Below, in pieces: positions 25,911 through 35,142 of a stretch of 64,000 nucleotides of DNA. The DNA comes from an uncultured Pseudomonadota bacterium (GTDB lineage Bacteria; Pseudomonadota; Alphaproteobacteria; RF32; CAG-239). Numbering within the stretch: the first letter of the stretch is position 1; every line of letters starts with the position of its first letter. The translations under genes and the position numbers were made by a program. The stretch spans positions 86,032 through 150,031 of the forward strand of contig CADCCF010000004.1 of assembly GCA_902799835.1 (NCBI GenBank). Direction: 5' to 3'. The notes under the pieces were generated by a model. It was not told the origin of the DNA. It saw nothing but the letters and a program-made list of their open reading frames with translations, and made no database searches.

Positions 25911-26222
25911 ATTTTTCAATTTATTTACTTGTTCACGCGCCAGTTGTAACAAGGCTTCAAAATTATCATTGGGAGAAGATTTATTATTTCTCACTGCTCC
26001 GCACTTTTCGCACTTGTGAGTAATAATATAGCCATCACGCGTCTGTTTGATATCAATCGGTTTCATCAGCCCTTGACAATCCTCAGCCCTATCACCGGGC
26101 ATAATATCCACATGCTTCGACCACAGACATTCCGGGCAATGATTAGTATACCCATCACCCACAACTTTTGCGCCGCAATGCTCACAAACAAAATCTTCTT
26201 TTCTGCGCACAAACTGTTTCAT
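25908..26222 (-). CDS. RNHCP domain-containing zinc-ribbon-like protein
   Basis: 104 residues matching the RNHCP family: CEHC pair (Cys13, Cys16), TNHCPECLWS (NHCP core), HVDIMPGDR, then a second Cys pair in HKCEKCG. The paired CxxC motifs suggest zinc binding and an RNA- or DNA-associated role; the family's function is not established. It lies one base after aspS on the same strand, so it is probably cotranscribed. Confidence 0.8.
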   Translation of the reverse strand: MKQFVRRKEDFVCEHCGAKVVGDGYTNHCPECLWSKHVDIMPGDRAEDCQGLMKPIDIKQTRDGYIITHKCEKCGAVRNNKSSPNDNFEALLQLAREQVNKLKN

Positions 26223-26223
26223 T

Positions 26224-27993
26224 TTATTCGTCTTTTAAATCAACTTTAATATGCAAATCTTTTAGTTGTTGCTCATCAAACGGATAATTTGGTGCCTGCA
26301 TCATCAAATCTTGCGCCTTACCATTGAGCGGAAAGATAATCACATCACGAATAATCGGCTCATCCAAAATTAACATTACCGTACGATCAACCCCCGGAGC
26401 ACAACCGGCATGCGGAGGAGCGCCATATTTAAATGCATTAATCATGCCGCCGAATTTATTATCAACCACCGAGTGATCATATCCAGCCAATTCAAAAGCT
26501 TTATACATAATTTCCGGTTCATGATTGCGTACCGCACCTGAGGCCAACTCATACCCGTTGCAAACCAAGTCATATTGATAAGCCAAAATATCAAGAGGAT
26601 TTTTATTCAGCAGAGCATCCATTCCTCCTTGTGGCATTGAGAAAGGATTGTGTGAAAATTCTATTTTACCGGTCTCTTCATTCTCCTCAAAGAAGGGAAA
26701 ATCAACAATCCAGCATAATTTGAACGAATTTTTATCTACTAAATCCAGTTCTTCGCCAATCTTGTTGCGTAACCGCCCGGTGAACTTGTCGAACTTCATA
26801 CCATTGCCAACCATAAAGATAATCGCATCACCTTGAGATATACCGAATTTACTCTGTAATTCGTTCAGCTTAGCTTCACTCAAGATTTTAGCAATACCTT
26901 TAGCTCCGTTTGCTGACAAAGCAATATAAGCAATACCACCCATACCCTCTTCTTTGGCATAAGCGTCTAATTTATCAAAGAATGAGCGTGGCTTTTCGCC
27001 ATTACCCTTTAAGACAAGTGCTTTAACCGTCTTACCTTCTTTAACCAGTCCGTCATAAACTCCAAAACCGCTATCGCCGAAGAAATCAGTTGCCGCCTCC
27101 AAAACCAAAGGATTACGTAAATCCGGTTTGTCCGAGCCGTATTTAGCCATAGCCTCACGAAAAGGAATACGGACAAACGGAGCCTGAGTAACAGTTTTAC
27201 CAAAAGCAAATTCATTAAAAATGCTGCCCATAGTATGTTCAATAACCTTAAACACATCTTCTTGCGTGGCAAATGACATCTCCATATCCAGTTGATAAAA
27301 CTCTCCCGGACTTCTATCAGCACGCGGGTCTTCATCTCTAAAACACGGGGCAATTTGAAAATATTTATCAAAACCCGACACCATCAACAGTTGCTTAAAC
27401 TGTTGCGGTGCTTGCGGCAGGGCATAAAATTTACCGGGATTTAAACGTGACGGAACCAAAAAGTCACGAGCTCCCTCCGGCGACGAGGCGGTCAAAATCG
27501 GAGTTTGATATTCGGTAAATCCTTGCTCGCACATCAATTCACGCATACGTTTAATAACCTGGGATCGTATCATCATGTTGTGATGAATCCGCTCTTTACG
27601 CAAATCCAAAAAACGATATTTTAAGCGAATATCTTCCGGTGCATCATCCTCCACTGCAATTTGAAAAGGTAATACCTCAGCAGTGGAATAAACTTCCATT
27701 TTAGCTACTTTTATCTCAATGTCACCGGTTGGCATATTGGGGTTAATGCTCTCACGCAAAACTACCTCACCCTCAATCCCGATAACCGATTCAACACGAG
27801 TTTCTTCAACCTTTTCAAACAAAGGCGAGCTTTTATCAAACACACATTGCGTAATACCGTAATGATCTCGCATATCCACAAAGCAAAGATTGCCCAAATT
27901 GCGTTTGCGCTGAATCCAACCGGCCAATTTGACCGTTTTGCCGATATCCTGCTTTCTTAACTCCCCGCAGGTGTGGGTGCGATATTCATTCAT
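26224..27993 (-). CDS. aspS: Aspartyl-tRNA synthetase
   Basis: Charges tRNA-Asp. 589 residues, the bacterial-type length with a GAD insertion. N-terminal OB anticodon-binding domain (about 1-110), class II motif 2 (CFRDEDPRADRSPGEFYQLD), and motif 3 near the C-terminus (GCAPGVDRTVMLI). No gatCAB in the window, so whether it also mischarges tRNA-Asn cannot be judged. Confidence 0.97.
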   Translation of the reverse strand: MNEYRTHTCGELRKQDIGKTVKLAGWIQRKRNLGNLCFVDMRDHYGITQCVFDKSSPLFEKVEETRVESVIGIEGEVVLRESINPNMPTGDIEIKVAKMEVYSTAEVLPFQIAVEDDAPEDIRLKYRFLDLRKERIHHNMMIRSQVIKRMRELMCEQGFTEYQTPILTASSPEGARDFLVPSRLNPGKFYALPQAPQQFKQLLMVSGFDKYFQIAPCFRDEDPRADRSPGEFYQLDMEMSFATQEDVFKVIEHTMGSIFNEFAFGKTVTQAPFVRIPFREAMAKYGSDKPDLRNPLVLEAATDFFGDSGFGVYDGLVKEGKTVKALVLKGNGEKPRSFFDKLDAYAKEEGMGGIAYIALSANGAKGIAKILSEAKLNELQSKFGISQGDAIIFMVGNGMKFDKFTGRLRNKIGEELDLVDKNSFKLCWIVDFPFFEENEETGKIEFSHNPFSMPQGGMDALLNKNPLDILAYQYDLVCNGYELASGAVRNHEPEIMYKAFELAGYDHSVVDNKFGGMINAFKYGAPPHAGCAPGVDRTVMLILDEPIIRDVIIFPLNGKAQDLMMQAPNYPFDEQQLKDLHIKVDLKDE

Positions 27994-28103
27994 TTTAGAC
28001 CTCTGTTAAAATTAAATAATCCCTTCTCTTTTATTACCAATCATTGCAAAATGCAACTAAAAATCTCAAAATTTGGTAAATCTCCGCACCTGCAACTTTT
28101 TAA

Positions 28104-28132
28104 TTGACAGAAAGACAAAAATATGCTAAGAA
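28104..28132 (+). promoter_or_regulatory. Promoter of the exported protein gene at 28178
   Basis: TTGACA (28104-28109), 17 bases, TAAGAA (28127-28132). Confidence 0.55.
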
Positions 28133-28177
28133 CGGGCTTAATTCAAAGTATTATATTAATTATTAAAAAAATGCCTT

Positions 28178-28819
28178 ATGAAAAAAGTATTTTTAATCAT
28201 GCTGTGCTTTGGCATCAGCCAAATGAGTTTTGCACAAATATTGCAGATTGAAAGTTGCAATACCTACTCAAAGACCGAAGAACAGTTCCTTGCAAAATCC
28301 AAAACCGTGTATTACTCAACTATCATTCTTTCGAATGGCGATAAGTTGTTGTATCATCCCCATTTTGGATGGGATCTGCAGCGTGGGCCTAATAGCACTC
28401 AACCGGTATGGTCCACGACATGCAACCTCGACTATAAGAAAAATTATGCCAAAGGCACTTTGGTATACAAATATCCGTCTGGAGATAAGTTTGAGCTGGT
28501 TGAGATGAAGAAAGTCGGGACTTACACCATCAAAAAAGTGGTTATCCGCGAGATAAATGTCGAACTAAATGCCAGTGCCGATTTCAGCTATAAAAGCTTT
28601 TGGGGCTTTGTCGGTATTATCGGCGGAGGCGGTTCAACTACCCAAGTGCAGGCTTCAGCTAAAGGCGGTGTAAAGACTGTGGTAAATGTTATATTTACTA
28701 ACAATGAGACCGCCAGCATCATCGCCGCTGATGACCCTATTTGGCTTGAAGCTACGGCAGGGCAAAAAGTCGAACACTATAAAGTGCGCGACTACAATAT
28801 CTATAAGTTAATTTTTTAA
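28178..28819 (+). CDS. Exported hypothetical protein with Bacteroidota-like signal peptide
   Basis: 213 residues, not recognised. A signal peptide ends at MSFAQ, a cleavage context common in Bacteroidota (usually xxAQ) and unlike the AxA ends of other exported proteins here. The mature part is beta-rich with Tyr and Lys, a Gly-rich hairpin (VGIIGGGGST) and two Cys (SCN and TTC). No Shine-Dalgarno precedes ATG 28178; upstream bases are A-rich. It has its own promoter and terminator and stands alone between aspS and the FtsK-type gene. Likely a transferred surface or periplasmic protein; function unknown. Confidence 0.65.
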   Translation: MKKVFLIMLCFGISQMSFAQILQIESCNTYSKTEEQFLAKSKTVYYSTIILSNGDKLLYHPHFGWDLQRGPNSTQPVWSTTCNLDYKKNYAKGTLVYKYPSGDKFELVEMKKVGTYTIKKVVIREINVELNASADFSYKSFWGFVGIIGGGGSTTQVQASAKGGVKTVVNVIFTNNETASIIAADDPIWLEATAGQKVEHYKVRDYNIYKLIF

Positions 28820-28825
28820 TTCTAC

Positions 28826-28860
28826 AAAAACAGCCTGTTCAACTTGAGCAGGCTGTTTTT
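28826..28860. terminator. Terminator after the gene at 28178
   Basis: AAAAACAGCCTG and its complement CAGGCTGTTTTT form a 12-bp stem ending in a T-run. Confidence 0.8.
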
Positions 28861-28872
28861 TGTTATAACTTA

Positions 28873-30096
28873 TCAACGCCGTGATTGGAAGAAATATTTT
28901 ATCATCGTTTTGCTGACCTGTACCACCCAATTGATAAACCGCTTTTTCTCAGTTTTGGTGAGCGAACACCAAAATTCGATCACACAATTGCGTTTTTCTT
29001 CTTGTTTTACCACCTGCCCTTTGCTGTTGACTACAACTTCAGGATTTTCTACCTTCATTTCCGGAATTTTACAACGATACGGTTTGAGCATTTCATCAAT
29101 ATCTTCATCGGGGATATAGGCTCCGTGCACGCGTTTTAAGGCTCCGTCACCTGCCAAAAATAACGCATCGCCACGTCCGATTAAATTTTCTGCTCCCACC
29201 GTATCCAAAATGGTACGAGAATCAGTTCCGGAAGCCGTTTTATAGGCAATACGCGAGGGAAAATTGGCTTTCAACACACCGGTTACCACATCAACCGATG
29301 GCCTTTGCGTGGCCATAATCAGATGAATTCCGGCCGCCCTTGCCTTTTGCGCCAGACGTTGAACATATCCGCCAACTTCTTTATCCGAACTCATCAAATC
29401 GGCAAACTCATCAATTACACAGACAATATAAGGCATAACCTCATCAGCTTTTTGATTATATTCGCTGATATTTTTAACCATGCAGTCCTGCAACATTTCA
29501 TAACGCTTTTCCATCTCATCAACCAAATTTTTCAATGCGGCAACCGCCATAGTATTTTCGGTAATCACCGGATATAACATATATTTTTGATTGTTATAGG
29601 TTGAAAATTCTATGCGTTTAGGGTCAATCATCACTAACTTTAATTCGGTATGCTTTTTACGTGCAATCAATGACAAAACAAAAGTATTTAAGCCAACCGA
29701 CTTACCCGAACCGGTGGTACCGGCTACCAACAAATGCGGCATCTTGGCCAAATCGGCAAAAAGAGGCTTGCCGGTAATATCAGCTCCCAAACAAATCGGC
29801 AAAGCACCTTTGGCATTGGCGAATTCTTCACTGGCTAAAATTGCCTTAAAATCGACTGTATCAAACTTTTCATTAGGCACTTCAAAACCCAAATCGGCAC
29901 TGTCTTCAATCGGCTCAACCCGCAAAGATTTTAACTTCATTTCACGAGCAATATCGTCAATATGAGCTACAATATTTTTTATTTTGGTACCTACATCTGG
30001 AGTAAAAACTATTTGAGTTATCAAAGGTCCTTTATTAGTACCCTTTTCTTTTCCGTTTATGCCATAATGGCTCAATACTTCTTCCAATTCGGTCAT
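28873..30096 (-). CDS. FtsK/SpoIIIE-type DNA translocase motor, soluble and lacking the gamma domain
   Basis: 407 residues beginning directly at the FtsK alpha domain (LEEVLSHYGINGK) and continuing through the beta RecA-like motor, with Walker A AGTTGSGKS (125-133) and Walker B VCVIDEFADL (Asp229, Glu230). Full FtsK proteins have four N-terminal membrane helices, a linker and a C-terminal winged-helix gamma domain that reads KOPS. Both ends are missing here; the last 45 or so residues are an unrelated basic tail (TKTEKKRFINWVVQ). No membrane-domain gene adjoins it. It may be a stand-alone chromosome or mobile-DNA translocase, or the motor half of a split FtsK. Confidence 0.85.
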   Translation of the reverse strand: MTELEEVLSHYGINGKEKGTNKGPLITQIVFTPDVGTKIKNIVAHIDDIAREMKLKSLRVEPIEDSADLGFEVPNEKFDTVDFKAILASEEFANAKGALPICLGADITGKPLFADLAKMPHLLVAGTTGSGKSVGLNTFVLSLIARKKHTELKLVMIDPKRIEFSTYNNQKYMLYPVITENTMAVAALKNLVDEMEKRYEMLQDCMVKNISEYNQKADEVMPYIVCVIDEFADLMSSDKEVGGYVQRLAQKARAAGIHLIMATQRPSVDVVTGVLKANFPSRIAYKTASGTDSRTILDTVGAENLIGRGDALFLAGDGALKRVHGAYIPDEDIDEMLKPYRCKIPEMKVENPEVVVNSKGQVVKQEEKRNCVIEFWCSLTKTEKKRFINWVVQVSKTMIKYFFQSRR

Positions 30097-30195
30097 TATA
30101 AAATCCTTGCTGTTAAATTAGAAAATATTTGACTTTACTTTTAGCAATTTGCCAGTTAAAAAACAAGTGAAAAATATAACATATTGAGAATATAA

Positions 30196-31572
30196 ATGAT
30201 TAAAGATTTAACCAAAGGGCAACCTCTAAAACTGATAGTTTTATTTGCACTTCCTGTATTGGCGGGCAATCTGTTTCAGCAGTTGTTCCACATTTCAGAT
30301 ATATTGATTGTCGGACGACTTTTAGGGGTTGAATCACTGGCAGCCGTAGGTTCATCGGCACCTTTGGTATTTATGTTTTTAATGATAACTTTCGGTTTTA
30401 CTGCCGGATTAACAATTATCACCGCCCAGCGTTTTGGTGCTAATGATGTTCGCGGCATCAAATCTTCGGTTTTCCATTCTCTTGTTGCTGCATTACTTTT
30501 GAGTTGTGTGACAAGTTTATTCTTAGTACTGTATCTCAAACCATTGTTACGCTTAATGAACGTACCTGAAGAGATTATGCAACAATCTTATACTTTTGCT
30601 TTTATTTTGGGCATATCAATGATTCCGGTAGTTTTATACAATTTACTTTCCGGATTTATTCGTGCTTTAGGTGATTCCAAAACCCCGCTTTATTTTTTGA
30701 TTTTTTGTTCGCTTATCAATATTGTACTTAATTTTGTGTTCATTTACTATCTCAAACTTGGTGTCGCCGGCTCAGCATTAGGATCTTGTTGTTCAATGTT
30801 GCTTACGGTAACCGCTTGTATTGTGATTATTATTAAAAAATTTCCGCTTTTAAAAATCACTTTCGCCGACTGCCATTATAATCACAAATTTATGTTGGAG
30901 CATTTGCGTGTTGCCATCCCCATGGCTATACAATTTTCAATATTGTCCTTAAGTATGATGATTGTTCAAAGCGTGTGTAATTCTTTCGGTACTGAAGTTA
31001 TTGCCGGATTCACTACCGCAATGCGCATTGAACAAATATCAACGCAACCGGTTTTCGCTATAGGTATAGCTTTTGCCACCTATACTGCCCAAAATTACGG
31101 TGCCGCTCTCATTAAACGCATCCGTCAAGGTGTAGTACAATCATTGACTGCCTGTTTTATATTGAGCATAATCATAACATTGAGCGTGCGTTTTTATGGC
31201 ACCCATATGATTGGAGCTTTTATTGACAATAATGAACATCAAGAACAAATTGTCTCAATCGGTCAACAATATTTGCTAATCAGTTCTTATTTCTATTTTT
31301 TCCTTGCCTGTATTTTTATCACCCGTAATGCATTACAAGGCATGGGACATGCCGGATTTCCACTGGCTTCAGGAATTTTTGAATTGGTAATCAGAGCCTT
31401 TGCTGCCATCTTTTTAGCCGGAGCAATTGGCTATAAAGGTATTTTCTTCGCCGGTCCGATCGCTTGGGTGGGCGGAGCTTTGGTTACATCATTAGGTTAC
31501 TGGTGGATTATCAACCATCTCAAACCAAACGATATGCGTAAAATATTCACTCGCAAAAAACAACTTAAATGA
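30196..31572 (+). CDS. MATE-family multidrug/sodium antiporter
   Basis: 458 residues with twelve membrane helices in two homologous halves, matching the MATE (NorM/DinF) family: PVLAGNLFQQLFHISDILIV near the N-terminus and a second-half FAIGIAFATYTAQNYGA block. It exports cationic drugs or metabolites with Na+ or H+. ATG 30196 has only A/T-rich bases upstream. Divergent from the FtsK-type gene. Confidence 0.92.
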   Translation: MIKDLTKGQPLKLIVLFALPVLAGNLFQQLFHISDILIVGRLLGVESLAAVGSSAPLVFMFLMITFGFTAGLTIITAQRFGANDVRGIKSSVFHSLVAALLLSCVTSLFLVLYLKPLLRLMNVPEEIMQQSYTFAFILGISMIPVVLYNLLSGFIRALGDSKTPLYFLIFCSLINIVLNFVFIYYLKLGVAGSALGSCCSMLLTVTACIVIIIKKFPLLKITFADCHYNHKFMLEHLRVAIPMAIQFSILSLSMMIVQSVCNSFGTEVIAGFTTAMRIEQISTQPVFAIGIAFATYTAQNYGAALIKRIRQGVVQSLTACFILSIIITLSVRFYGTHMIGAFIDNNEHQEQIVSIGQQYLLISSYFYFFLACIFITRNALQGMGHAGFPLASGIFELVIRAFAAIFLAGAIGYKGIFFAGPIAWVGGALVTSLGYWWIINHLKPNDMRKIFTRKKQLK

Positions 31573-31579
31573 CATAAAA

Positions 31580-31607
31580 CCCTGTCAAATCATCAGATAT
31601 GACAGGG
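31580..31607. terminator. Hairpin between the convergent MATE and TPR genes
   Basis: CCCTGTCA (31580-31587) pairs with TGACAGGG (31600-31607). No strong T-run follows, so its terminator role is uncertain. Confidence 0.4.
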
Positions 31608-31630
31608 ACTATGCTAAAACAATGTGAAAT

Positions 31631-33445
31631 TTATTTTTTATTTTCCGAAGCTTCAGCTTGAATTTTTTTCAAAATTGCTTCAACCTTTGTTTGATCAAAA
31701 TCCAATTTAGGCTCTTCAATAATTCCTTCTTTGATTTTGTTTTTGGTTTGTTTAATATTAATTTCACCGCTTTCATCTTTTAAGGTCAAAACATGTCGCC
31801 ATTGAAAACGCGCTTCATTTTCGCGTTTCGCAAACCAATAAGCATCACCCAAATGCGAAGTTATAACTGCAGATGAAGGATAGAGTTCAACCGCTTTTTC
31901 CAAATATGGCAAAGCTTTGTCATAATAACCCAAATTATACAAAGCAAAACCCAAACTGTCATTAACACTAGGATCGTTAGGGGCCTGATTATAGGCCTCA
32001 ACAATAAACTCCAAAGCCCGCTCAACATTCTGTTTATGCAACAACCAAGTATAACCCAAATAATTCAGTACCAAGTAATGCGGCTTAAGTTTGTACGCCT
32101 TCATCAAAACTTCTTCGGCTTTTTTCCACTTACCCGCACGTTCCAAAGCCATTCCTTTGGCATAATACAAAACCCACAAACTTGTCTTGTTTTTAGTCAA
32201 AGCAATTGCTTTATCATAATATTCTACGGCCTCGACATAGCGATCATGCGATCTGAGCAAATCTCCCAATTCTATATAAATTTGAACATCTTTATATTCA
32301 TCACTCAAAGACTTCAGTAATATTTCGGCTCCTTCTACATTGCCCATTTTAACCAAATTACGCGCTTTTTTAACCTGTGCCGGATAATATCCTACATCTT
32401 TTTCATCAATACTATCATACATTTTGTTGGCATTGTCATACATATCACGTGATTCAAAAATATCAGCCATCAAAATTTTAGCGGTACTGTACTGAGGATT
32501 AAGATAAATAGTCAGCGCCGTATACATATGCGCAATATCAATTGTTTCAGCATATCTGAAACTTGCTACCACTGAAAACAGCGCTTCTGCCGCACCAATC
32601 TTGGCCGATGATAGTATCGGCGAGGTGTTTTTTTCATCAGCCTTGGTAATTTTTTCCTTCAAAACAAACAACAACGAATCAAGAGCCTGACTATTAACCG
32701 TGGCATTCATCATCGCCATAGCTTTGGCTTTTTGCCCGCTACGAATATAAAAATTGGTAATTATCTCCAACATCCGCAAAGATAACTCTATGTTTGGACT
32801 ATTCAAAACAACCTCATAAGCTTGTTGAGCATCTCTGTTCTCACCCAAATAATCCAACAACATCGCATTATGCTGAATATATACTGAGTTTAACCCTTCT
32901 TCTTTTTTCAGTTTTGCCAATTCATCTAAGGCTTTCTTTTTATCATTCAGTCCGGCATAGCTCCAAGCATTAAACAACGGCGTTACAAAAGATTTATACA
33001 AAGGATCACTTATTTTCTCCATACTCTTTATTGCTTGTTCATACTCACCGTCATGCATTTTCTTTGTAGCAATTACCATGTATGCAAAAACATTTTCGGT
33101 TCCTTTGTCGATGGCTTGTTGAGCATATTGCGCAGCTTCATCGATTCTTCCTTGCGAAGACAATAATAAATACAGTTGATTCAATATCGACGGATTATCA
33201 ACATTATTATCCATAATCAATTTATAATAATCGGCAGCCTTATCAAAATCTTTGCGAATATGCGCAACCCTTCCGGACAGATAAGCCCCCGAATTTGTCA
33301 TCTTAATTGCCGAAATATCATTATTTGCGGTATTAACAGCCAAATTATTTTTCGTCAAAGGAGAACACGAAACAAATACGGCAGCTGCAGCTCCTAAAGC
33401 AGCTCCCCACAACGTTTTATTTTTTCTGATACTCTTCTTTTTCAT
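31631..33445 (-). CDS. TPR-repeat lipoprotein
   Basis: 604-residue exported protein made of tandem tetratricopeptide repeats over most of its length (typical units such as AVEYYDKAIALTKNKTSLWV, YYDKALPYLEKAVELYP and LGDAYWFAKRENEARFQW). The N-terminus has a lipobox (AVFVSCSPL, Cys about 27), so it is anchored to a membrane facing the periplasm. TPR lipoproteins of this type act as scaffolds in envelope assembly or secretion. No partner is encoded next door. Function otherwise unknown. Confidence 0.85.
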   Translation of the reverse strand: MKKKSIRKNKTLWGAALGAAAAVFVSCSPLTKNNLAVNTANNDISAIKMTNSGAYLSGRVAHIRKDFDKAADYYKLIMDNNVDNPSILNQLYLLLSSQGRIDEAAQYAQQAIDKGTENVFAYMVIATKKMHDGEYEQAIKSMEKISDPLYKSFVTPLFNAWSYAGLNDKKKALDELAKLKKEEGLNSVYIQHNAMLLDYLGENRDAQQAYEVVLNSPNIELSLRMLEIITNFYIRSGQKAKAMAMMNATVNSQALDSLLFVLKEKITKADEKNTSPILSSAKIGAAEALFSVVASFRYAETIDIAHMYTALTIYLNPQYSTAKILMADIFESRDMYDNANKMYDSIDEKDVGYYPAQVKKARNLVKMGNVEGAEILLKSLSDEYKDVQIYIELGDLLRSHDRYVEAVEYYDKAIALTKNKTSLWVLYYAKGMALERAGKWKKAEEVLMKAYKLKPHYLVLNYLGYTWLLHKQNVERALEFIVEAYNQAPNDPSVNDSLGFALYNLGYYDKALPYLEKAVELYPSSAVITSHLGDAYWFAKRENEARFQWRHVLTLKDESGEINIKQTKNKIKEGIIEEPKLDFDQTKVEAILKKIQAEASENKK

Positions 33446-33555
33446 ACCGCTAACCTTAAAAAATCTGTGTAATATTCTAAATATACTACCGATTTTATAA
33501 ATATAAAATTAAATTTGTGCACAGAAATGATTATTATTGCGAAAATTTATAATTA

Positions 33556-34347
33556 ATGTACAATTCAAACGTTATGAATAACCATGATATTGAAGAATTG
33601 TTGCGATTTTATACCCTATCCGGAGTTGACGAGACTTGCGGGAGTGCTCCTTTCGCACTAAGCGCTGTTCAAGCAACTTCCTCCGGATCCCAACAAACTA
33701 CGCCGGCTCCACTTTCTTTTTCAACTTCTGAAGCAACCAAAAACGCTAATGACTTATGCCAATCTGTCGCCACCATTAATGAATTGAAGGCCATCATTGA
33801 GAATTTTGATGGTTGCAGTCTTAAAAACACTGCGGCTCATACTGTTATGGGCGATGGCAATCCGCAAGCAAAAATTATGTTTATCGGTGAAGCTCCCGGA
33901 GCCGAAGAAGATCTCATCGGCAGAGCCTTTGTCGGACGTAGCGGACAATTATTGGATAAGATTATGAATGCTATCGGATTATCTCGTCAAACGGTTTATA
34001 TCTGCAATATTTTACCTTGGCGACCTCCCGGAAATCGTTCGCCGTCAGATGCGGAAATTGCGGTATGCCTACCTTTTCTCAAACGACAAATAGAAATTAT
34101 TCAACCTGAATATATATTAACACTTGGCGCTATTGCCACCAATTCTTTACTTGGCACGGGCGAGACTATGTCACATTTGCGCGGTCATTGGATGGAATAC
34201 AAAATTTCGAATGAGAAAAACGCTCAAGTTCTAGCCACCTACCACCCTGCTTATTTGTTACGAACTCCGGCACAAAAAAGCAAAGCTTGGCTTGATTTTT
34301 TGCGCTTTAGCAAAGCAATTCGGCAAAATAATCAACAAGCCGTATAA
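33556..34347 (+). CDS. Family-4-like uracil-DNA glycosylase (alphaproteobacterial variant)
   Basis: 263 residues. The UDG-superfamily motifs are clear: GEAPGAEED (about 111-119), FVGRSGQLLD, NILPWRPPGNRSP and HPAYLLR (about 229). Family 4 enzymes normally carry four Cys for a 4Fe-4S cluster, including KCRPP; here that position is PWRPP, so the cluster is probably altered or absent, as in many alphaproteobacterial homologues. The N-terminus (about 35-70) is a Ser/Thr/Pro-rich insert. ATG 33556 or 33574 may be the start; neither has a ribosome site. It removes uracil from DNA. Confidence 0.85.
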   Translation: MYNSNVMNNHDIEELLRFYTLSGVDETCGSAPFALSAVQATSSGSQQTTPAPLSFSTSEATKNANDLCQSVATINELKAIIENFDGCSLKNTAAHTVMGDGNPQAKIMFIGEAPGAEEDLIGRAFVGRSGQLLDKIMNAIGLSRQTVYICNILPWRPPGNRSPSDAEIAVCLPFLKRQIEIIQPEYILTLGAIATNSLLGTGETMSHLRGHWMEYKISNEKNAQVLATYHPAYLLRTPAQKSKAWLDFLRFSKAIRQNNQQAV

Positions 34348-34428
34348 TTATTTTGATATTTAATGTTATTTTAGTAAAATTGTTACTATAATAAAATTAT
34401 GTTGTTTCACATATAAAAGGGATTAACC

Positions 34429-35118
34429 ATGAAAAAATTAAATATTTTATTAAGTTCACTGACATTGGGTGCGTTTCTACTAAGCGGAACTGCCTACTCT
34501 GCCGATCAAAAAGATACTTCTGACAAAGGCAGAGTTTTATTCAAAATTCACGATATAGCTCCGGAAAAAGACATCAACGGCAATATTACTGGCTGCAATA
34601 TTGCAGTGACTCTTTTCAACAACTATGATAAATCCATTTCCAATACTCAACTTGTTTTGAATTGGGACGATGAAGTAATTGGAGATATTATCAATCAAGA
34701 AGAATACGAACAAAAAGAGGCAATAAATCGCAATCCCGATGCTGATCGTTCTCGTTATCCGACTTCCAAAACAACTTCGCCTACTATATCCGCCACCATC
34801 AAAATTCCTTTAATCAATGCCCATCAACAACTTTCGGTCAAAAACAAGGTTAATACTGACCGTTGCTTTTTGTTGATTAATGATATGACTGTAAAAGCCA
34901 GCAGTTGCTCTTTTGGTGGTGACACTTCTAGTGATCGTTCGTGCAAAGCGTCATTTGTATATATTTCTCCCAAAGATCCTCAATATTTTAGTGAATTTAA
35001 GGAAATTAGTTACAATGACGAAGTTGTTGCCGGTGAAAAAGAAATATTGCATACCCAGACCGAAAATGATGAAATATACAACAACATTGTATCAACATTA
35101 AACAAAATAGGATTGTAA
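34429..35118 (+). CDS. Exported hypothetical protein, first of a related pair
   Basis: 229 residues with a signal peptide ending near TAYSA. The mature region is beta-rich with a pattern also seen in the next gene: a strand with Cys (GCNIAVTLFNNYDKSISNTQ), then LVLNWDDEV. Three or more Cys could form disulfides (TDRCF, SSCSF, RSCKA). AAAGGGATTAACC precedes ATG 34429. It forms an apparent operon with the second exported protein and the lytic transglycosylase, suggesting a periplasmic role near peptidoglycan. No known family recognised. Confidence 0.65.
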   Translation: MKKLNILLSSLTLGAFLLSGTAYSADQKDTSDKGRVLFKIHDIAPEKDINGNITGCNIAVTLFNNYDKSISNTQLVLNWDDEVIGDIINQEEYEQKEAINRNPDADRSRYPTSKTTSPTISATIKIPLINAHQQLSVKNKVNTDRCFLLINDMTVKASSCSFGGDTSSDRSCKASFVYISPKDPQYFSEFKEISYNDEVVAGEKEILHTQTENDEIYNNIVSTLNKIGL

Positions 35119-35142
35119 ATCAGTTATTGAAAGTTTTGCATC

